Source: Streptomyces sp. L-9-10
GTDB taxonomy: Bacteria; Actinomycetota; Actinomycetes; Streptomycetales; Streptomycetaceae
DNA: 64,000 bases
Direction: 5' to 3'
NCBI RefSeq assembly: GCF_004151105.1
Contig: NZ_PHRF01000057.1
Coordinates: forward strand, 133,115-197,114
The position numbers were made by a program, and so were the translations under genes. The notes below the pieces were generated by a model. The model was not told the origin of the DNA and ran no database searches. It saw only the letters and a program-made list of their open reading frames with translations. Shown piece by piece: positions 1 to 9,286 of the stretch; position 1 is the stretch's first letter; each line of letters opens with the position of its first letter.

Positions 1-2282
1 GCCTCGCCCCACGCCTCCTCGTCCCAGCCCGACTCGGCGTCCAGCTCGCCCAGTTCGCGGACATGGTCCAGCGCCGCCAGCTCGACCCGGCGGAACATCG
101 CGTTGCGTACGAGGACCCGGAACGCGCGGGCGTTGGCCGTGACGGGCCTGACCTGGTCGGCCTTCTCCTGCGCCTGCTCGGCCGTCTCCACCTCGGGATT
201 GGCCAGCTGCTCCCACTCGTCGAGCAGACTGGAGTCGACCTGCCGGACCATCTCGCCGAGCCAGGCCGTGAGATCCTCCAGATCCTCCGACTTGAGATCG
301 TCCGGGATGGTGTGTTCCAGCGCCTTGTACGCGCCCGCGAGATAGCGCAGCACGATGCCCTCGGTACGGGCCAGCTCGTAGTGGGACGTGAACTCCGTGA
401 AGGACAGCGCCCGTTCGTACATGTCGCGGATCACGGACTTCGGCGAGACCGGGTGGTCACCCACCCACGGATGGCTCGTGCGGTACGTGTTGTACGCGTG
501 CACGAGCAGCTCTTCGAGCGGCTTGGGGTACGTGACCTCCTGGAGCCGCTCCATCCGCTCCTCGTACTCGACCCCGTCCGCCTTCATCGCGCCGATCGCC
601 TCGCCGCGCGCCTTGTTCTGCTGGGCCGCGAGGATCTGCCGCGGATCGTCGAGCGTGGACTCGACGACGGAGACCATGTCCAGTGCGTACGACGGCGACT
701 CGGGGTCCAGCAGCTCGAACGAGGCCAGCGCGAAGGTGGACAGCGGCTGGTTGAGCGCGAAGTCCTGCTGGAGATCGACGGTGAGCCGGACGATACGGCC
801 CTCGGCGTCGGGGGTCGCCAGCCGCTCCACCACCCCGCCGTCCAGCAGCGAGCGGTAGATGGCGATGGCCCGGCGGATGTGCCGCAGCTGCTGCTTGCGC
901 GGCTCGTGGTTGTCCTCCAGCAGATGGCGCATCGCCTCGAAGGCGTTGCCCGGCCGCGCGATGACCGACAGCAGCATGGTGTGGGTGACCCGGAAGCGGG
1001 AGGTCAACGGCTCGGGATCGGAGCCGATGAGCTTCTCGAACGTGGTGTCCGACCAGGCCACAAAGCCCTCGGGGGCCTTCTTCCGCACCACCTTGCGGCG
1101 CTTCTTGGGGTCGTCGCCCGCCTTCGCGAGCGCCTTCTCGTTCTCCACGACATGCTCCGGCGCCTGCGCGACCACGAACCCCGCCGTATCGAACCCGGCA
1201 CGCCCCGCCCGGCCCGCGATCTGGTGGAACTCCCGGGCGCGCAGGGTGCGGACGCGGTTGCCGTCGTACTTGGTGAGCGCGGTGAACAGCACCGTACGGA
1301 TCGGGACGTTGACGCCGACCCCGAGCGTGTCCGTACCGCAGATGACCTTCAGCAGACCGGCCTGGGCGAGCTTCTCCACCAGCCGCCGGTACTTGGGCAG
1401 CATGCCCGCGTGGTGCACCCCGATGCCGTGGCGCACATAGCGGGAGAGGTTGCGGCCGAACTTGGTGGTGAAGCGGAAGTTGCCGATGAGATCGGCGATC
1501 CGGTCCTTCTCCTCACGCGTGCACATGTTGATGCTCATCAGCGACTGCGCCCGCTCCACGGCGGCGGCCTGCGTGAAGTGCACGATGTAGACCGGCGCCT
1601 GCCTGGTCTCCAGCAGCTCGGTCAGCGTCTCGGTGATCGGGGTGAGGCGGTATTCGTACGACAGCGGGACCGGCCGGGTCGCGGACCGTACGACGGAGGT
1701 CGGCCGGCCCGTACGGCGGGTCAGGTCCTCCTCGAAGCGGGAGACATCACCGAGCGTCGCCGACATCAGGATGAACTGCGCCTGCGGCAGCTCCAGGATG
1801 GGGATCTGCCAGGCCCAGCCGCGGTCCGGCTCGGCGTAGAAGTGGAACTCGTCCATCACCACCTGGCCGATATCGGCGTGCTTGCCGTCGCGCAGCGCGA
1901 TGGAGGCCAGCACCTCGGCCGTACAGCAGATCACCGGGGCGTCGGCGTTGACGGAGGCGTCGCCCGTCAGCATGCCGACGTTCTCCGTGCCGAAGAGCTT
2001 GCACAGGTCGAAGAACTTCTCCGAGACCAGCGCCTTGATCGGCGCGGTGTAGAAGGTGACCTTGTCCTGCGCCAGCGCCGTGAAGTGCGCACCCGCCGCG
2101 ACCAGGCTCTTTCCCGAGCCGGTGGGGGTGGACAGGATCACGTTGGCCCCGGAGACCACCTCGATCAGCGCCTCCTCCTGAGCCGGATAGAGCGTGATGC
2201 CCTGGCCCTCGGCCCAGGAGGAGAAAGCCTCGAAGAGGGCATCGGGGTCGGCATCCGGCGGCAGCTGATCGATAAGGGTCAC
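1..2282 (-). CDS. DEAD/DEAH-box RNA helicase, DUF3516-like (3' end beyond window)
   Basis: This is a superfamily 2 ATP-dependent helicase, probably acting on RNA in the cytoplasm. Reading from a GTG at 2282, the protein begins MTLIDQLPPDADPDALF. Walker A is STPTGSGKS (Lys about residue 58), the DExH box is MDEFH (about 143-147), and motif III is MSATLG. The C-terminal half contains the HHAGMLPKYR and QIAGRAGRAG segments typical of Ski2/Mtr4-like helicases, followed by a helical region resembling the DUF3516 proteins of actinobacteria. About 760 residues are present and the stop lies left of the window. The family is known; the substrate is not. The gene diverges from the membrane hydrolase starting at 2430. 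Confidence 0.88.
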   Translation of the reverse strand, partial: MTLIDQLPPDADPDALFEAFSSWAEGQGITLYPAQEEALIEVVSGANVILSTPTGSGKSLVAAGAHFTALAQDKVTFYTAPIKALVSEKFFDLCKLFGTENVGMLTGDASVNADAPVICCTAEVLASIALRDGKHADIGQVVMDEFHFYAEPDRGWAWQIPILELPQAQFILMSATLGDVSRFEEDLTRRTGRPTSVVRSATRPVPLSYEYRLTPITETLTELLETRQAPVYIVHFTQAAAVERAQSLMSINMCTREEKDRIADLIGNFRFTTKFGRNLSRYVRHGIGVHHAGMLPKYRRLVEKLAQAGLLKVICGTDTLGVGVNVPIRTVLFTALTKYDGNRVRTLRAREFHQIAGRAGRAGFDTAGFVVAQAPEHVVENEKALAKAGDDPKKRRKVVRKKAPEGFVAWSDTTFEKLIGSDPEPLTSRFRVTHTMLLSVIARPGNAFEAMRHLLEDNHEPRKQQLRHIRRAIAIYRSLLDGGVVERLATPDAEGRIVRLTVDLQQDFALNQPLSTFALASFELLDPESPSYALDMVSVVESTLDDPRQILAAQQNKARGEAIGAMKADGVEYEERMERLQEVTYPKPLEELLVHAYNTYRTSHPWVGDHPVSPKSVIRDMYERALSFTEFTSHYELARTEGIVLRYLAGAYKALEHTIPDDLKSEDLEDLTAWLGEMVRQVDSSLLDEWEQLANPEVETAEQAQEKADQVRPVTANARAFRVLVRNAMFRRVELAALDHVRELGELDAESGWDEEAWGE

Positions 2283-2429
2283 GCCCCCATCTTGCCTGCC
2301 TTCCGGCCCGATCAGGGAACCGGACGGCACGTCGAAGATCACGGACGATACGCTGGCCCGTCAACTGGGCGTCGCCACACTGGCCTTCGGCTTCGCCCTC
2401 ACCACAACCGCACTGGGACGGGTACGACC

Positions 2430-3221
2430 ATGATGGGACCGGCACACTCTCTGTCAGGGGCAGCGGCCTGGCTGGGGGTGGGTGCCGCCGCGGCCGCGGC
2501 CGGCCACACCATGCCGTGGCCCGTCCTGGTGGTCGGCGCGCTGATCACCGCGGGCGCCGCGCTCGCCCCCGACCTCGACCACAAGGCCGCGACGATATCC
2601 CGGGCTTTCGGGCCCATCTCCAAGGCGCTCTGCGAGATCGTCGACAAGCTGTCGTTCGCCGTCTACAAGGCGACCAGGAAGCCCGGAGACCCCCGCAGGA
2701 CCGGCGGCCACCGCACCCTGACCCACACCTGGCTGTGGGCGGTCCTGATCGGCGGCGGTGCCTCGCTGATCGCGATCACCGCCGGACGCTGGGGCGTGCT
2801 CGCGATCCTCTTCGTCCATCTGGTGCTCGCGGTGGAGGGCCTGCTGTGGCGGGCCGCCCGGGTCTCCAGCGACGTCCTGGTCTGGCTGCTCGGGGCGACC
2901 AGCGCCTGGATCCTGGCGGGCGTCCTGGACCAGCCGGGCAACGGCGCGGACTGGCTCTTCACCGCGCCGGGACAGGAATACCTCTGGCTGGGTCTGCCGA
3001 TCGTCCTCGGCGCGCTGGTGCACGACATCGGGGACGCGCTGACGGTGTCGGGCTGCCCGATCCTCTGGCCCATCCCGCTGGGCCGCAAGCGCTGGTACCC
3101 GATAGGCCCGCCGAAGGCCATGCGGTTCCGGGCCGGGAGCTGGGTGGAGCTGAAGGTGCTGATGCCGGTGTTCATGCTGCTGGGCGGGGTCGGCGGCGCG
3201 TCCGCCCTCAACCTGATCTGA
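2430..3221 (+). CDS. Metal-dependent hydrolase, YdjM/LexA-binding-type membrane protein
   Basis: This 263-residue multi-pass membrane protein belongs to the YdjM-like (PF04307-type) hydrolase family. Visible conserved segments are APDLDHKAA, GGHRTLTHTW and HDIGDALT; their Asp and His residues probably form a metal site at the membrane face. At least five hydrophobic segments alternate with short loops, the first at about residues 10-35. The tandem ATGs at 2430 and 2433 are preceded by GGGACGGG at a suitable distance. The substrate is unknown. A strong hairpin follows the stop codon. Family assignment is fairly safe, catalytic activity is inferred. Confidence 0.8.
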   Translation: MMGPAHSLSGAAAWLGVGAAAAAAGHTMPWPVLVVGALITAGAALAPDLDHKAATISRAFGPISKALCEIVDKLSFAVYKATRKPGDPRRTGGHRTLTHTWLWAVLIGGGASLIAITAGRWGVLAILFVHLVLAVEGLLWRAARVSSDVLVWLLGATSAWILAGVLDQPGNGADWLFTAPGQEYLWLGLPIVLGALVHDIGDALTVSGCPILWPIPLGRKRWYPIGPPKAMRFRAGSWVELKVLMPVFMLLGGVGGASALNLI

Positions 3222-3238
3222 CACGGCGGGGCATCGGC

Positions 3239-3285
3239 GGGGGCGGTCCCGTACAGGCTCGTACGGCCTGTACGGGACCGCCCCC
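3239..3285. terminator. Bidirectional terminator between convergent genes
   Basis: Two perfectly complementary 20-base arms (3239-3258 and 3266-3285) surround a 7-base loop. The element sits between the converging stops at 3221 and 3294, so it can serve both strands. It has no U tract, as is usual in Streptomyces. Confidence 0.85.
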
Positions 3286-3293
3286 GCGCTCTG

Positions 3294-5075
3294 TCATCCG
3301 TGCCAGGAGCGCCACAGCGCGGCGTACGCGCCGTCCGCGGCCACCAGTTCGTCATGGCTGCCCAGCTCGCTGATCCGGCCCTCCTCGACCACCACGATCA
3401 CATCCGCGTCATGCGCGGTGTGCAGCCGGTGGGCGATCGCCACGACCGTACGGCCGTCCAGCACGCGGGCCAGTGAGCGTTCCAGATGCCGGGCCGCGCG
3501 CGGGTCGAGCAGCGAGGTCGCCTCGTCGAGCACCAGCGTGTGCGGGTCCGCGAGCACCAGCCGGGCCAGCGCGATCTGCTGGGCCTGGGCCGGTGTGAGC
3601 GCCGTACCGCCGGAGCCCACCTCGGTGTCCAGACCGTCGTCCAGCGCCCGCGCCCAGCCGTCCGCGTCGACCGCCGCCAGCGCGGCCCACAGCTCGGCGT
3701 CCTCCGCGCCCGTGCGCGCCAGCAGCAGATTGTCGCGCAGCGCGCCCACGAACACATGGTGCTCCTGGTTGACCAGGGCGACCTGCTCCCGGACCCGCTC
3801 GGCGGGCATCCGGGACAGCTCGGCGCCGCCCAGCGTGATCCGGCCCGCGCGCGGACCGTAGATGCCCGCGAGCAGCCGGCCCAGCGTCGACTTCCCGGCG
3901 CCGGACGGGCCGACCAGCGCGAGCCGGGTGCCCGGACTGACGTCCAGCGTCACGCGGTGCAGTACGTCGACGCCCTCGCGGTACCCGAAGTGCACCCGGT
4001 CGGCGCTGACGTCCCGCCCGTCGGGGACCACCGACGCGTCGCCCGCGTCCGGCTCGATGTCCCGCACTCCCACCAGCCGGGCGATGGACACCTGCGCGAC
4101 CTGGAGTTCGTCGTACCAGCGCAGGATGATGCCGACCGGTTCCACCAGCATCTGGGCGAGGAGCGCGCCCGTCGTCAGCTGCCCGACGGTGATCCAGCCC
4201 TGGAGGACGAAGACCCCGCCGATCACCAGCACCGCCAGGAAGATCGTCGTATGGGTGACGTTGATGACGGGGAACAGCACCGAGCGCAGCCAGAGCGTGT
4301 ACCGCTCCCAGGCCGTCCACTCCTTGATCCGCCGCTCCGACAGCTCCACCCGGCGCCCGCCGAGGCGGTGCGCCTCCACGGTCCGGCCCGCGTCGACGGT
4401 CTCGGCGAGCATGGCCGCGACGGCCGCGTATCCGGCGGCCTCCGAGCGGTACGCGGAGGGCGCGCGCTTGAAGTACCAGCGGCAGCCGATGACCAGCAGC
4501 GGTACCGCGAGCAGCACCGCGAGCGCCAGTGGCGGCGCGGTCACCGTCAGCGCGCCGAGCAGCAGCCCCGCCCAGACGAGGCCGATCGCCAGCTGGGGCA
4601 CGGCCTCGCGCATCGCGTTGGCCAGCCGGTCGATGTCCGTGGTGATCCGGGACAGCAGATCGCCGGTCCCCGCCCGCTCCAGCACACCGGGCGGCAGCCC
4701 GACGGACCTGACGAGGAAGTCCTCCCGCAGATCCGCGAGCATCTCCTCGCCGAGCATCGCCGCGCGCAGCCGCATCATCCGTACGAAGACGGTCTGCACG
4801 ACCAGCGCGATGGCGAACAGCGCGGCGGTGCGCTCGAGATGCAGCTCGCGCACGCCGTCGGAGAGCTTCTCGACGATGTCACCGAGCAGATACGGGCCGA
4901 CCATCGAGGCGATCACGGAGACCGTGTTGACCGAGATCAGCAGGATGAACGGTTTGCGGTGCCGGCGCAGCAGCTCGCCCACATAGGCGCGTACGGTCGC
5001 GGGCGTCCCGACGGGCAGGGTCGTCGCCGACTCCGGCGCCGCCGGGTCGTACGCCGGAGGGGCCACGCCGATCAT
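3294..5075 (-). CDS. ABC exporter half-transporter B (intact Walker A, degenerate signature)
   Basis: This is a 593-residue fused transmembrane/ATPase half-exporter of the MsbA/LmrA class. About six membrane helices occupy residues 30-330 and the nucleotide-binding domain begins near 360. Walker A is GPSGAGKST (Lys about 395) and Walker B is LVLDEATS, but the ABC signature is replaced by LTPAQAQQ near residue 495. The start ATG at 5075 overlaps the stop of the upstream half-transporter by 4 bp (ATGA), so the two are translationally coupled and should form a heterodimer. Its intact Walker A complements the intact signature of the partner. The substrate is not predictable; a drug, lipid or peptide is possible. 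Confidence 0.9.
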   Translation of the reverse strand: MIGVAPPAYDPAAPESATTLPVGTPATVRAYVGELLRRHRKPFILLISVNTVSVIASMVGPYLLGDIVEKLSDGVRELHLERTAALFAIALVVQTVFVRMMRLRAAMLGEEMLADLREDFLVRSVGLPPGVLERAGTGDLLSRITTDIDRLANAMREAVPQLAIGLVWAGLLLGALTVTAPPLALAVLLAVPLLVIGCRWYFKRAPSAYRSEAAGYAAVAAMLAETVDAGRTVEAHRLGGRRVELSERRIKEWTAWERYTLWLRSVLFPVINVTHTTIFLAVLVIGGVFVLQGWITVGQLTTGALLAQMLVEPVGIILRWYDELQVAQVSIARLVGVRDIEPDAGDASVVPDGRDVSADRVHFGYREGVDVLHRVTLDVSPGTRLALVGPSGAGKSTLGRLLAGIYGPRAGRITLGGAELSRMPAERVREQVALVNQEHHVFVGALRDNLLLARTGAEDAELWAALAAVDADGWARALDDGLDTEVGSGGTALTPAQAQQIALARLVLADPHTLVLDEATSLLDPRAARHLERSLARVLDGRTVVAIAHRLHTAHDADVIVVVEEGRISELGSHDELVAADGAYAALWRSWHG

Positions 5076-6883
5076 GCTGATTCCTCGATCTCTTCCCGTG
5101 CCCGCGCTGACGCCGGCGCCATGATCTGTCTCTGTTCGTCCTCGGTCTCGCGGGTGACGACCGCCCGGTAGCCGGGATCGTTCCGTAGCAGCTCGCGGTG
5201 GAGACCGACCGCGGATACTTGGCCCTCGTGGATGAACACCACGCGGTCCGCGTGGTCGAGCAACAGCGGCGAGGACGCGAACACCACGGTCGTACGGCCC
5301 GCCCGCAGCTCCTTCACGCTCTGGGCGATCCGGGCCTCCGTGTGCGAGTCCACGGCGGAGGTCGGCTCGTCGAGCACCAGCACCTCCGGGTCGGTCACCA
5401 GCGAACGGGCCAGCGCCAGCCGCTGGCGCTGGCCGCCGGAGAGCGACCGGCCGCGCTCGGTGATCCTGGACCGCATCGGATCGCCGCTGCCGTCCACCGA
5501 CGCCTGGGCGAGCGCGTCGAGGACATCGCCGCACTGGGCCGCGGCCAGCGCCTTCTCCGGATCGACCGCGCCGGAGGCCGGGATGTCCAGCAGCTCCCTG
5601 AGCGTGCCCGACAGCAGCACCGGGTCCTTGTCCTGTACGAGGACGCTGGCCCGCGCCGCGTCCAGCGGGAGATCGTCCAGCGCCACCCCGCCGAGCAGCA
5701 CGGACGCGCTCTTCTCCTCGGCGGCGGCATGGCCCCCGAGGCGCTCGGCGAGCCGCCCCGCCGCGTCCGGATCTCCGCACACGACGGCGGTCAGCAGCCC
5801 GGACGGGGCGCGGAGTCCGGTGGCGGGGTCGTACAGATCCCCCGTCGGCCGGGCGTCGTCCAGCCCGCCGCGCTCGTCCTCGAACGCGGTCCGCTCCAGC
5901 GAGAGCACCCGGGCCGCGCGCTTCGCGGAGGGCCGGGAGAAGGAGTACGCCATGGCGATCTCCTCGAAGTGCCGCAGCGGGAAGAGCAGCAGCGTCACCG
6001 CGCTGTAGACGGTCACCAGACCGCCGACCTCGATCCTGCCGTCCAGCACGAGCCGCGCTCCGTACCAGATGACCGAGATCAGCATGATGCCCGGCAGCAG
6101 TACCTGGATCGCCGAGATCAGCGACCACATCCGGGCGCTGCGCACGGCGGCCTTGCGCACCTCCTGCGACGCGGCGCGGTAGCGGCCGAGGAACAGTTCC
6201 TCGCCGCCGATGCCCCGCAGCACCCGCAGTCCCGCGACGGTGTCCGAGGCCAGCTCGGTGGCCTTGCCCGCCTTCTCGCGCTGGACGTCGGCCCGTTGGG
6301 CGGCGCGGGGGAGCAGCGGCAGCACGGCGAGGGCGAGCACCGGCACGCCGATCGCGACCAGTGTCCCCAGCTCCGGCAGATACAGCACCAGCCCGACACA
6401 GATCAGCACGATCGCGATGACGGCGGCCAGGAAGCGCGAGAGCGCCTCCACGAACCAGCCGATCTTCTCGACGTCGCCGGTCGAGACGGCGACCACCTCA
6501 CCGGCGGCGACCCGGCGGGTCAGCGCCGCGCCGAGCTGGGCGGTCTTGCGGGCCAGCAGCTGCTGGACGCGTGCGGCGGCGGTGATCCAGTTGGTGACGG
6601 CGGTGCGGTGCAGCATGGTGTCGCCGACCGAGATGGCGATGCCGCACAGCGCGATGAAGCCGCCGGCGAACGCGAGCCGGCCCCCGGAGCGGTCGATCAC
6701 CGCCTGGACGGCGAGCCCGGCGCCCACCGACAGCCCGCCGATGCCCGCGAAGTGCAGCAGGCCCCAGCACACGGCCTTGATCTGTCCGCCCAGCTGACTA
6801 CGTCCGAGCCACAGCAGGAACCGGGGGCCCGACGTGGCATCGGGCACCCCTGGATCGGGATACGGAAGGTCGCGAATCTGCAT
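5072..6883 (-). CDS. ABC exporter half-transporter A (no Walker A lysine, intact signature)
   Basis: This is the 603-residue partner of the downstream half-exporter. Six membrane helices cover about residues 35-320. In the ATPase domain the Walker A position reads CGDPDAAGRL (about 368-377), with no GK(S/T), so it should not bind ATP in the usual way. The signature LSGGQRQR (about 478) and Walker B VLVLDEPTS are intact. In the heterodimer only one composite site, Walker A of B with the signature of A, would be canonical, as in TM287/288-like or BmrCD-like exporters. The start ATG at 6883 gives MQIRDLPYPDPG. The gene is first in a two-gene operon. Confidence 0.88.
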   Translation of the reverse strand: MQIRDLPYPDPGVPDATSGPRFLLWLGRSQLGGQIKAVCWGLLHFAGIGGLSVGAGLAVQAVIDRSGGRLAFAGGFIALCGIAISVGDTMLHRTAVTNWITAAARVQQLLARKTAQLGAALTRRVAAGEVVAVSTGDVEKIGWFVEALSRFLAAVIAIVLICVGLVLYLPELGTLVAIGVPVLALAVLPLLPRAAQRADVQREKAGKATELASDTVAGLRVLRGIGGEELFLGRYRAASQEVRKAAVRSARMWSLISAIQVLLPGIMLISVIWYGARLVLDGRIEVGGLVTVYSAVTLLLFPLRHFEEIAMAYSFSRPSAKRAARVLSLERTAFEDERGGLDDARPTGDLYDPATGLRAPSGLLTAVVCGDPDAAGRLAERLGGHAAAEEKSASVLLGGVALDDLPLDAARASVLVQDKDPVLLSGTLRELLDIPASGAVDPEKALAAAQCGDVLDALAQASVDGSGDPMRSRITERGRSLSGGQRQRLALARSLVTDPEVLVLDEPTSAVDSHTEARIAQSVKELRAGRTTVVFASSPLLLDHADRVVFIHEGQVSAVGLHRELLRNDPGYRAVVTRETEDEQRQIMAPASARAREEIEESA

Positions 6884-7014
6884 GATGTCCCATGACTCGT
6901 GGAGTGGCCCAAACCGTGCAAGGTTCGCCTTATTGGCGTGCCCGGGGCAATGGGTTTTCCACGAAAGAGCCAGATCGAGCCAGTGGGAAGTGTGCGGGGA
7001 GGGGCCCCGGGGGC

Positions 7015-7059
7015 GGGTGCGGGGGGCCGTACGGTACGCCCCGTACGGCCCCCGCACCC
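7015..7059 (-). terminator. Terminator of the GH109-like gene
   Basis: A hairpin with arms at 7015-7034 and 7041-7059 (one bulged G) and a 6-base loop lies 14 bases past the stop at 7074. It separates this gene from the ABC exporter operon downstream on the same strand. Confidence 0.75.
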
Positions 7060-7073
7060 CTACGGGCTCCCGA

Positions 7074-8552
7074 TCACTCCTCTGGTCTGCCGGAGTCCAC
7101 GCCGGGCCGGGCCTTACGCCATTCGCCGCGCGTGAAGTCGGGGATCAGCTGCGGGGCTCCGTTCGCCTTGAGCGACGCGTGGCTGAGCGGCACCGGCGCG
7201 GTCCAGGTCGCCGCGTCGTACACGTCGAAGTCGGGCACGAGGCCCAGCCGGACGCACTGCATCAGCCGGAAGACCATGATGTAGTCCATCCCGCCATGGC
7301 CACCGGGCGGATTGGCGTGCTCCTTCCAGAGCCAGTGGTCCCAGTCCGCGTACTTCCCGAAATCACCCCAGGCGTCATCGGTGTGGTCCGGCTCGATGTA
7401 GATGCGCTCGGGATAGTCCTCGAACACACCCTTGGTGCCACCGAGACTGTTGATCCTGCTGTACGGGTGTGGCGTCGACACATCGTGCTCCAGCCGGATG
7501 ACCCGGCCCTTCGCCGTCCTGACCAGACTGATGGTCCGGTCGCTCTCGATGTACGTCTCCTTCCAGCTCGGGTCGCCGGGCGGCATATGGGCGGCGCGGT
7601 ACTCGGCGAGCCCGAGCGCGGGCGTCCCGACGCTGGTGATGGAGACCGCGCGGTCGCCACGGTTGACGTCCATGTAGTTGGCGACCGGGCCGAAGCCGTG
7701 GTTGGGGTAGAGATCGCCGCGCAGCCGGGTGTGCCAGAGCCGGCGCCAGGGCCCCTCGTAGTAGTCGGGGTCGAACATCAGGCCGCGCAGATCGTGGTTG
7801 TAGGCGCCCGCGCCGTGCAGCAGATCCCCGAACTTGCCCGCGTGGGCCATGCGCAGGACCCGCATCTCGTTCTTCCCGTAGCAGCAGTTCTCCAGCTGCA
7901 TGCAGTGCCGCCGGGTGCGTTCGGAGAGATCGACGAGCTGCCACAGCTCGTCGAGGCGCATGGCGACCGGACACTCCACCCCGACGTGCTTGCCGTTCAG
8001 CATCGCCGACTTGGCCATCTCGAAGTGGAAGTCCCAGGGCGTGGCCACATAGACGAAGTCGAGATCCCCGCGGGCGCAGAGATTCTCGTAGTCGTCCTCG
8101 CCGTTGGTGTAGACGGCGGGCGCGGGCTGGCCGGCGCCCACCACCTTCGCCGCGGCGCTCTCGGTCTTCGCCTTCACCGGGTCGCAGAGCGCGACGACCC
8201 GGACGCCCGGGACGGCGAGGAAGAGGTCGATCATGCTGCCGCCGCGGTTGCCGAGGCCGATGATGCCGACCCGTACCGTCGTACGGCGTTCGAACGGGAC
8301 CCCGGCCATGGTGCGGCCCTTGCGCGGGGGCGCCGAGGAGTCGGCGGACCCGGCGGATTCCGCGGCTCCGGCAGCCGCGGCGGGCCCGGCCGCGCCCGCG
8401 GTGCCGGTGCCGAGCGCGGAGAGCCCGAGCCCGGCGCCCGCCACGCCTGCCGTGGTCCGCAGGACCGAACGGCGGCTGACCTCTCCGTGGGCTGTGTCGT
8501 CACGGGGGGATGTGTCTTCCGTACCGGGGTTCTCCGGTGCTGCGTCGTGCAT
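7074..8552 (-). CDS. Secreted Gfo/Idh/MocA oxidoreductase, GH109 alpha-N-acetylgalactosaminidase-like
   Basis: This 492-residue protein carries a twin-arginine signal (SRRSVLRTTAG, about 26-36) followed by a hydrophobic stretch, so it is probably exported folded with its cofactor. The Rossmann motif VGIIGLGNRGG follows at about 94. Segments such as GAYNHDLRG, GDLYPNHGFGPVANYMD and NRGDR match GH109 enzymes, which use tightly bound NAD to cleave glycosides by oxidation and elimination. The length fits GH109. GGAGGG lies 6 bases before the ATG at 8552. A broader Gfo/Idh/MocA sugar dehydrogenase is the alternative. There is no operon partner; it is flanked by a terminator and the MarR gene. Confidence 0.82.
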   Translation of the reverse strand: MHDAAPENPGTEDTSPRDDTAHGEVSRRSVLRTTAGVAGAGLGLSALGTGTAGAAGPAAAAGAAESAGSADSSAPPRKGRTMAGVPFERRTTVRVGIIGLGNRGGSMIDLFLAVPGVRVVALCDPVKAKTESAAAKVVGAGQPAPAVYTNGEDDYENLCARGDLDFVYVATPWDFHFEMAKSAMLNGKHVGVECPVAMRLDELWQLVDLSERTRRHCMQLENCCYGKNEMRVLRMAHAGKFGDLLHGAGAYNHDLRGLMFDPDYYEGPWRRLWHTRLRGDLYPNHGFGPVANYMDVNRGDRAVSITSVGTPALGLAEYRAAHMPPGDPSWKETYIESDRTISLVRTAKGRVIRLEHDVSTPHPYSRINSLGGTKGVFEDYPERIYIEPDHTDDAWGDFGKYADWDHWLWKEHANPPGGHGGMDYIMVFRLMQCVRLGLVPDFDVYDAATWTAPVPLSHASLKANGAPQLIPDFTRGEWRKARPGVDSGRPEE

Positions 8553-8716
8553 CGACCCTCCAAGGGGGGAGTTGACGTGCGCGGCTGGTGCCTGAACCTC
8601 GGAAAGGACCTTGGCCGCCGACGTGGGCGATGCGCAAGGTGATACGCAAGGGTCCGATTGGACTCTTGGGAACGGACTGTTGGACTTCTTCCGCCGGGCC
8701 TTCTTCCGCGCCGGGG

Positions 8717-9160
8717 TCAGCAGGGGCGCTCGGGGCCGCCGTCGACCAGCGTCGAGAGCAGCCCGCCGAGCACCTCGCGCTGTTCGGCCGCGAGCGGAGC
8801 CAGGACCTCCTCGGCGGCCGACCGGCGGGCCACGCGCAGGGCCCGCAGCGTGGCCCGGCCGGTGTCGGTCAGCTCGATACGGATCACGCGCCGGTTGGTC
8901 GGATCGGGGGCGCGGCGCACCGAGCCGCTCGCCTCCAGACCGTCGACCAGGGAGGTCACGGCCCGGGGCACCACTTCGAGCCGCTGGGCCAGGTCGGCCA
9001 TGCGCGGCGGCGTGTCGTAGGACGCGACGGTGCGCAGCAGCCGGGCCTGCGCGGGGGTGATGCCGATCGGCTCCAACTGCCGCTTCTGGATGCGGTGGAG
9101 CCTGCGGGTCAGCCGTAGGAGCTGCTCCGCCAGCAGGCCGTCGGCGTCGGGGGAGTTCAT
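8717..9160 (-). CDS. MarR-family transcriptional regulator
   Basis: This 147-residue winged-helix protein has the MarR layout. An N-terminal dimerisation helix is followed by ITPAQARLLRTVASYDTPPRMADLAQRL-type recognition helices (residues about 34-62) and the wing DPTNRRVIRIELTDTG (about 87-102). It is divergent from the ABC exporter starting at 9287, and a near-palindrome overlaps both -35 boxes. It is therefore likely to repress itself and the exporter and to release DNA on binding a compound. The ligand is unknown. Confidence 0.88.
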   Translation of the reverse strand: MNSPDADGLLAEQLLRLTRRLHRIQKRQLEPIGITPAQARLLRTVASYDTPPRMADLAQRLEVVPRAVTSLVDGLEASGSVRRAPDPTNRRVIRIELTDTGRATLRALRVARRSAAEEVLAPLAAEQREVLGGLLSTLVDGGPERPC

Positions 9161-9166
9161 GGCGGA

Positions 9167-9217
9167 ATAATATCAGGACTATGGTCATTGTGAACATAGG
9201 TAACAGTGAGCTATGCT
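9167..9217. promoter_or_regulatory. Overlapping divergent promoters with MarR-type operator
   Basis: For the minus strand, -35 TTCACA (9189-9194) and -10 TATTAT (9167-9172) are 16 bp apart and point at the MarR gene. For the plus strand, TTGTGA (9188-9193) and TATGCT (9212-9217) are 18 bp apart and point at the exporter. A near-palindrome at 9179-9199, with arms CTATGGTCA and TGAACATAG around TTG (one mismatch), overlaps both -35 boxes. Operator function is inferred from this position. Confidence 0.65.
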
Positions 9218-9286
9218 CGGCGAGTCCCGCGGGTACGCCTGTACTCGCGCGCCTCCGCCGGATCCCCTCAGCCATCGAAGGAGCCC

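Noticed and set aside
63..2400. Long plus-strand frame opposite the helicase that continues into the hydrolase
   Set aside because: The helicase motifs on the minus strand are unambiguous. The hydrolase has its own ATG and ribosome-binding site at 2430.
7074..8552. Treating the GH109-like gene as part of the sugar operon at 18-27 kb
   Set aside because: It is about 10 kb away with its own terminator and unrelated genes between; only a functional link is possible.
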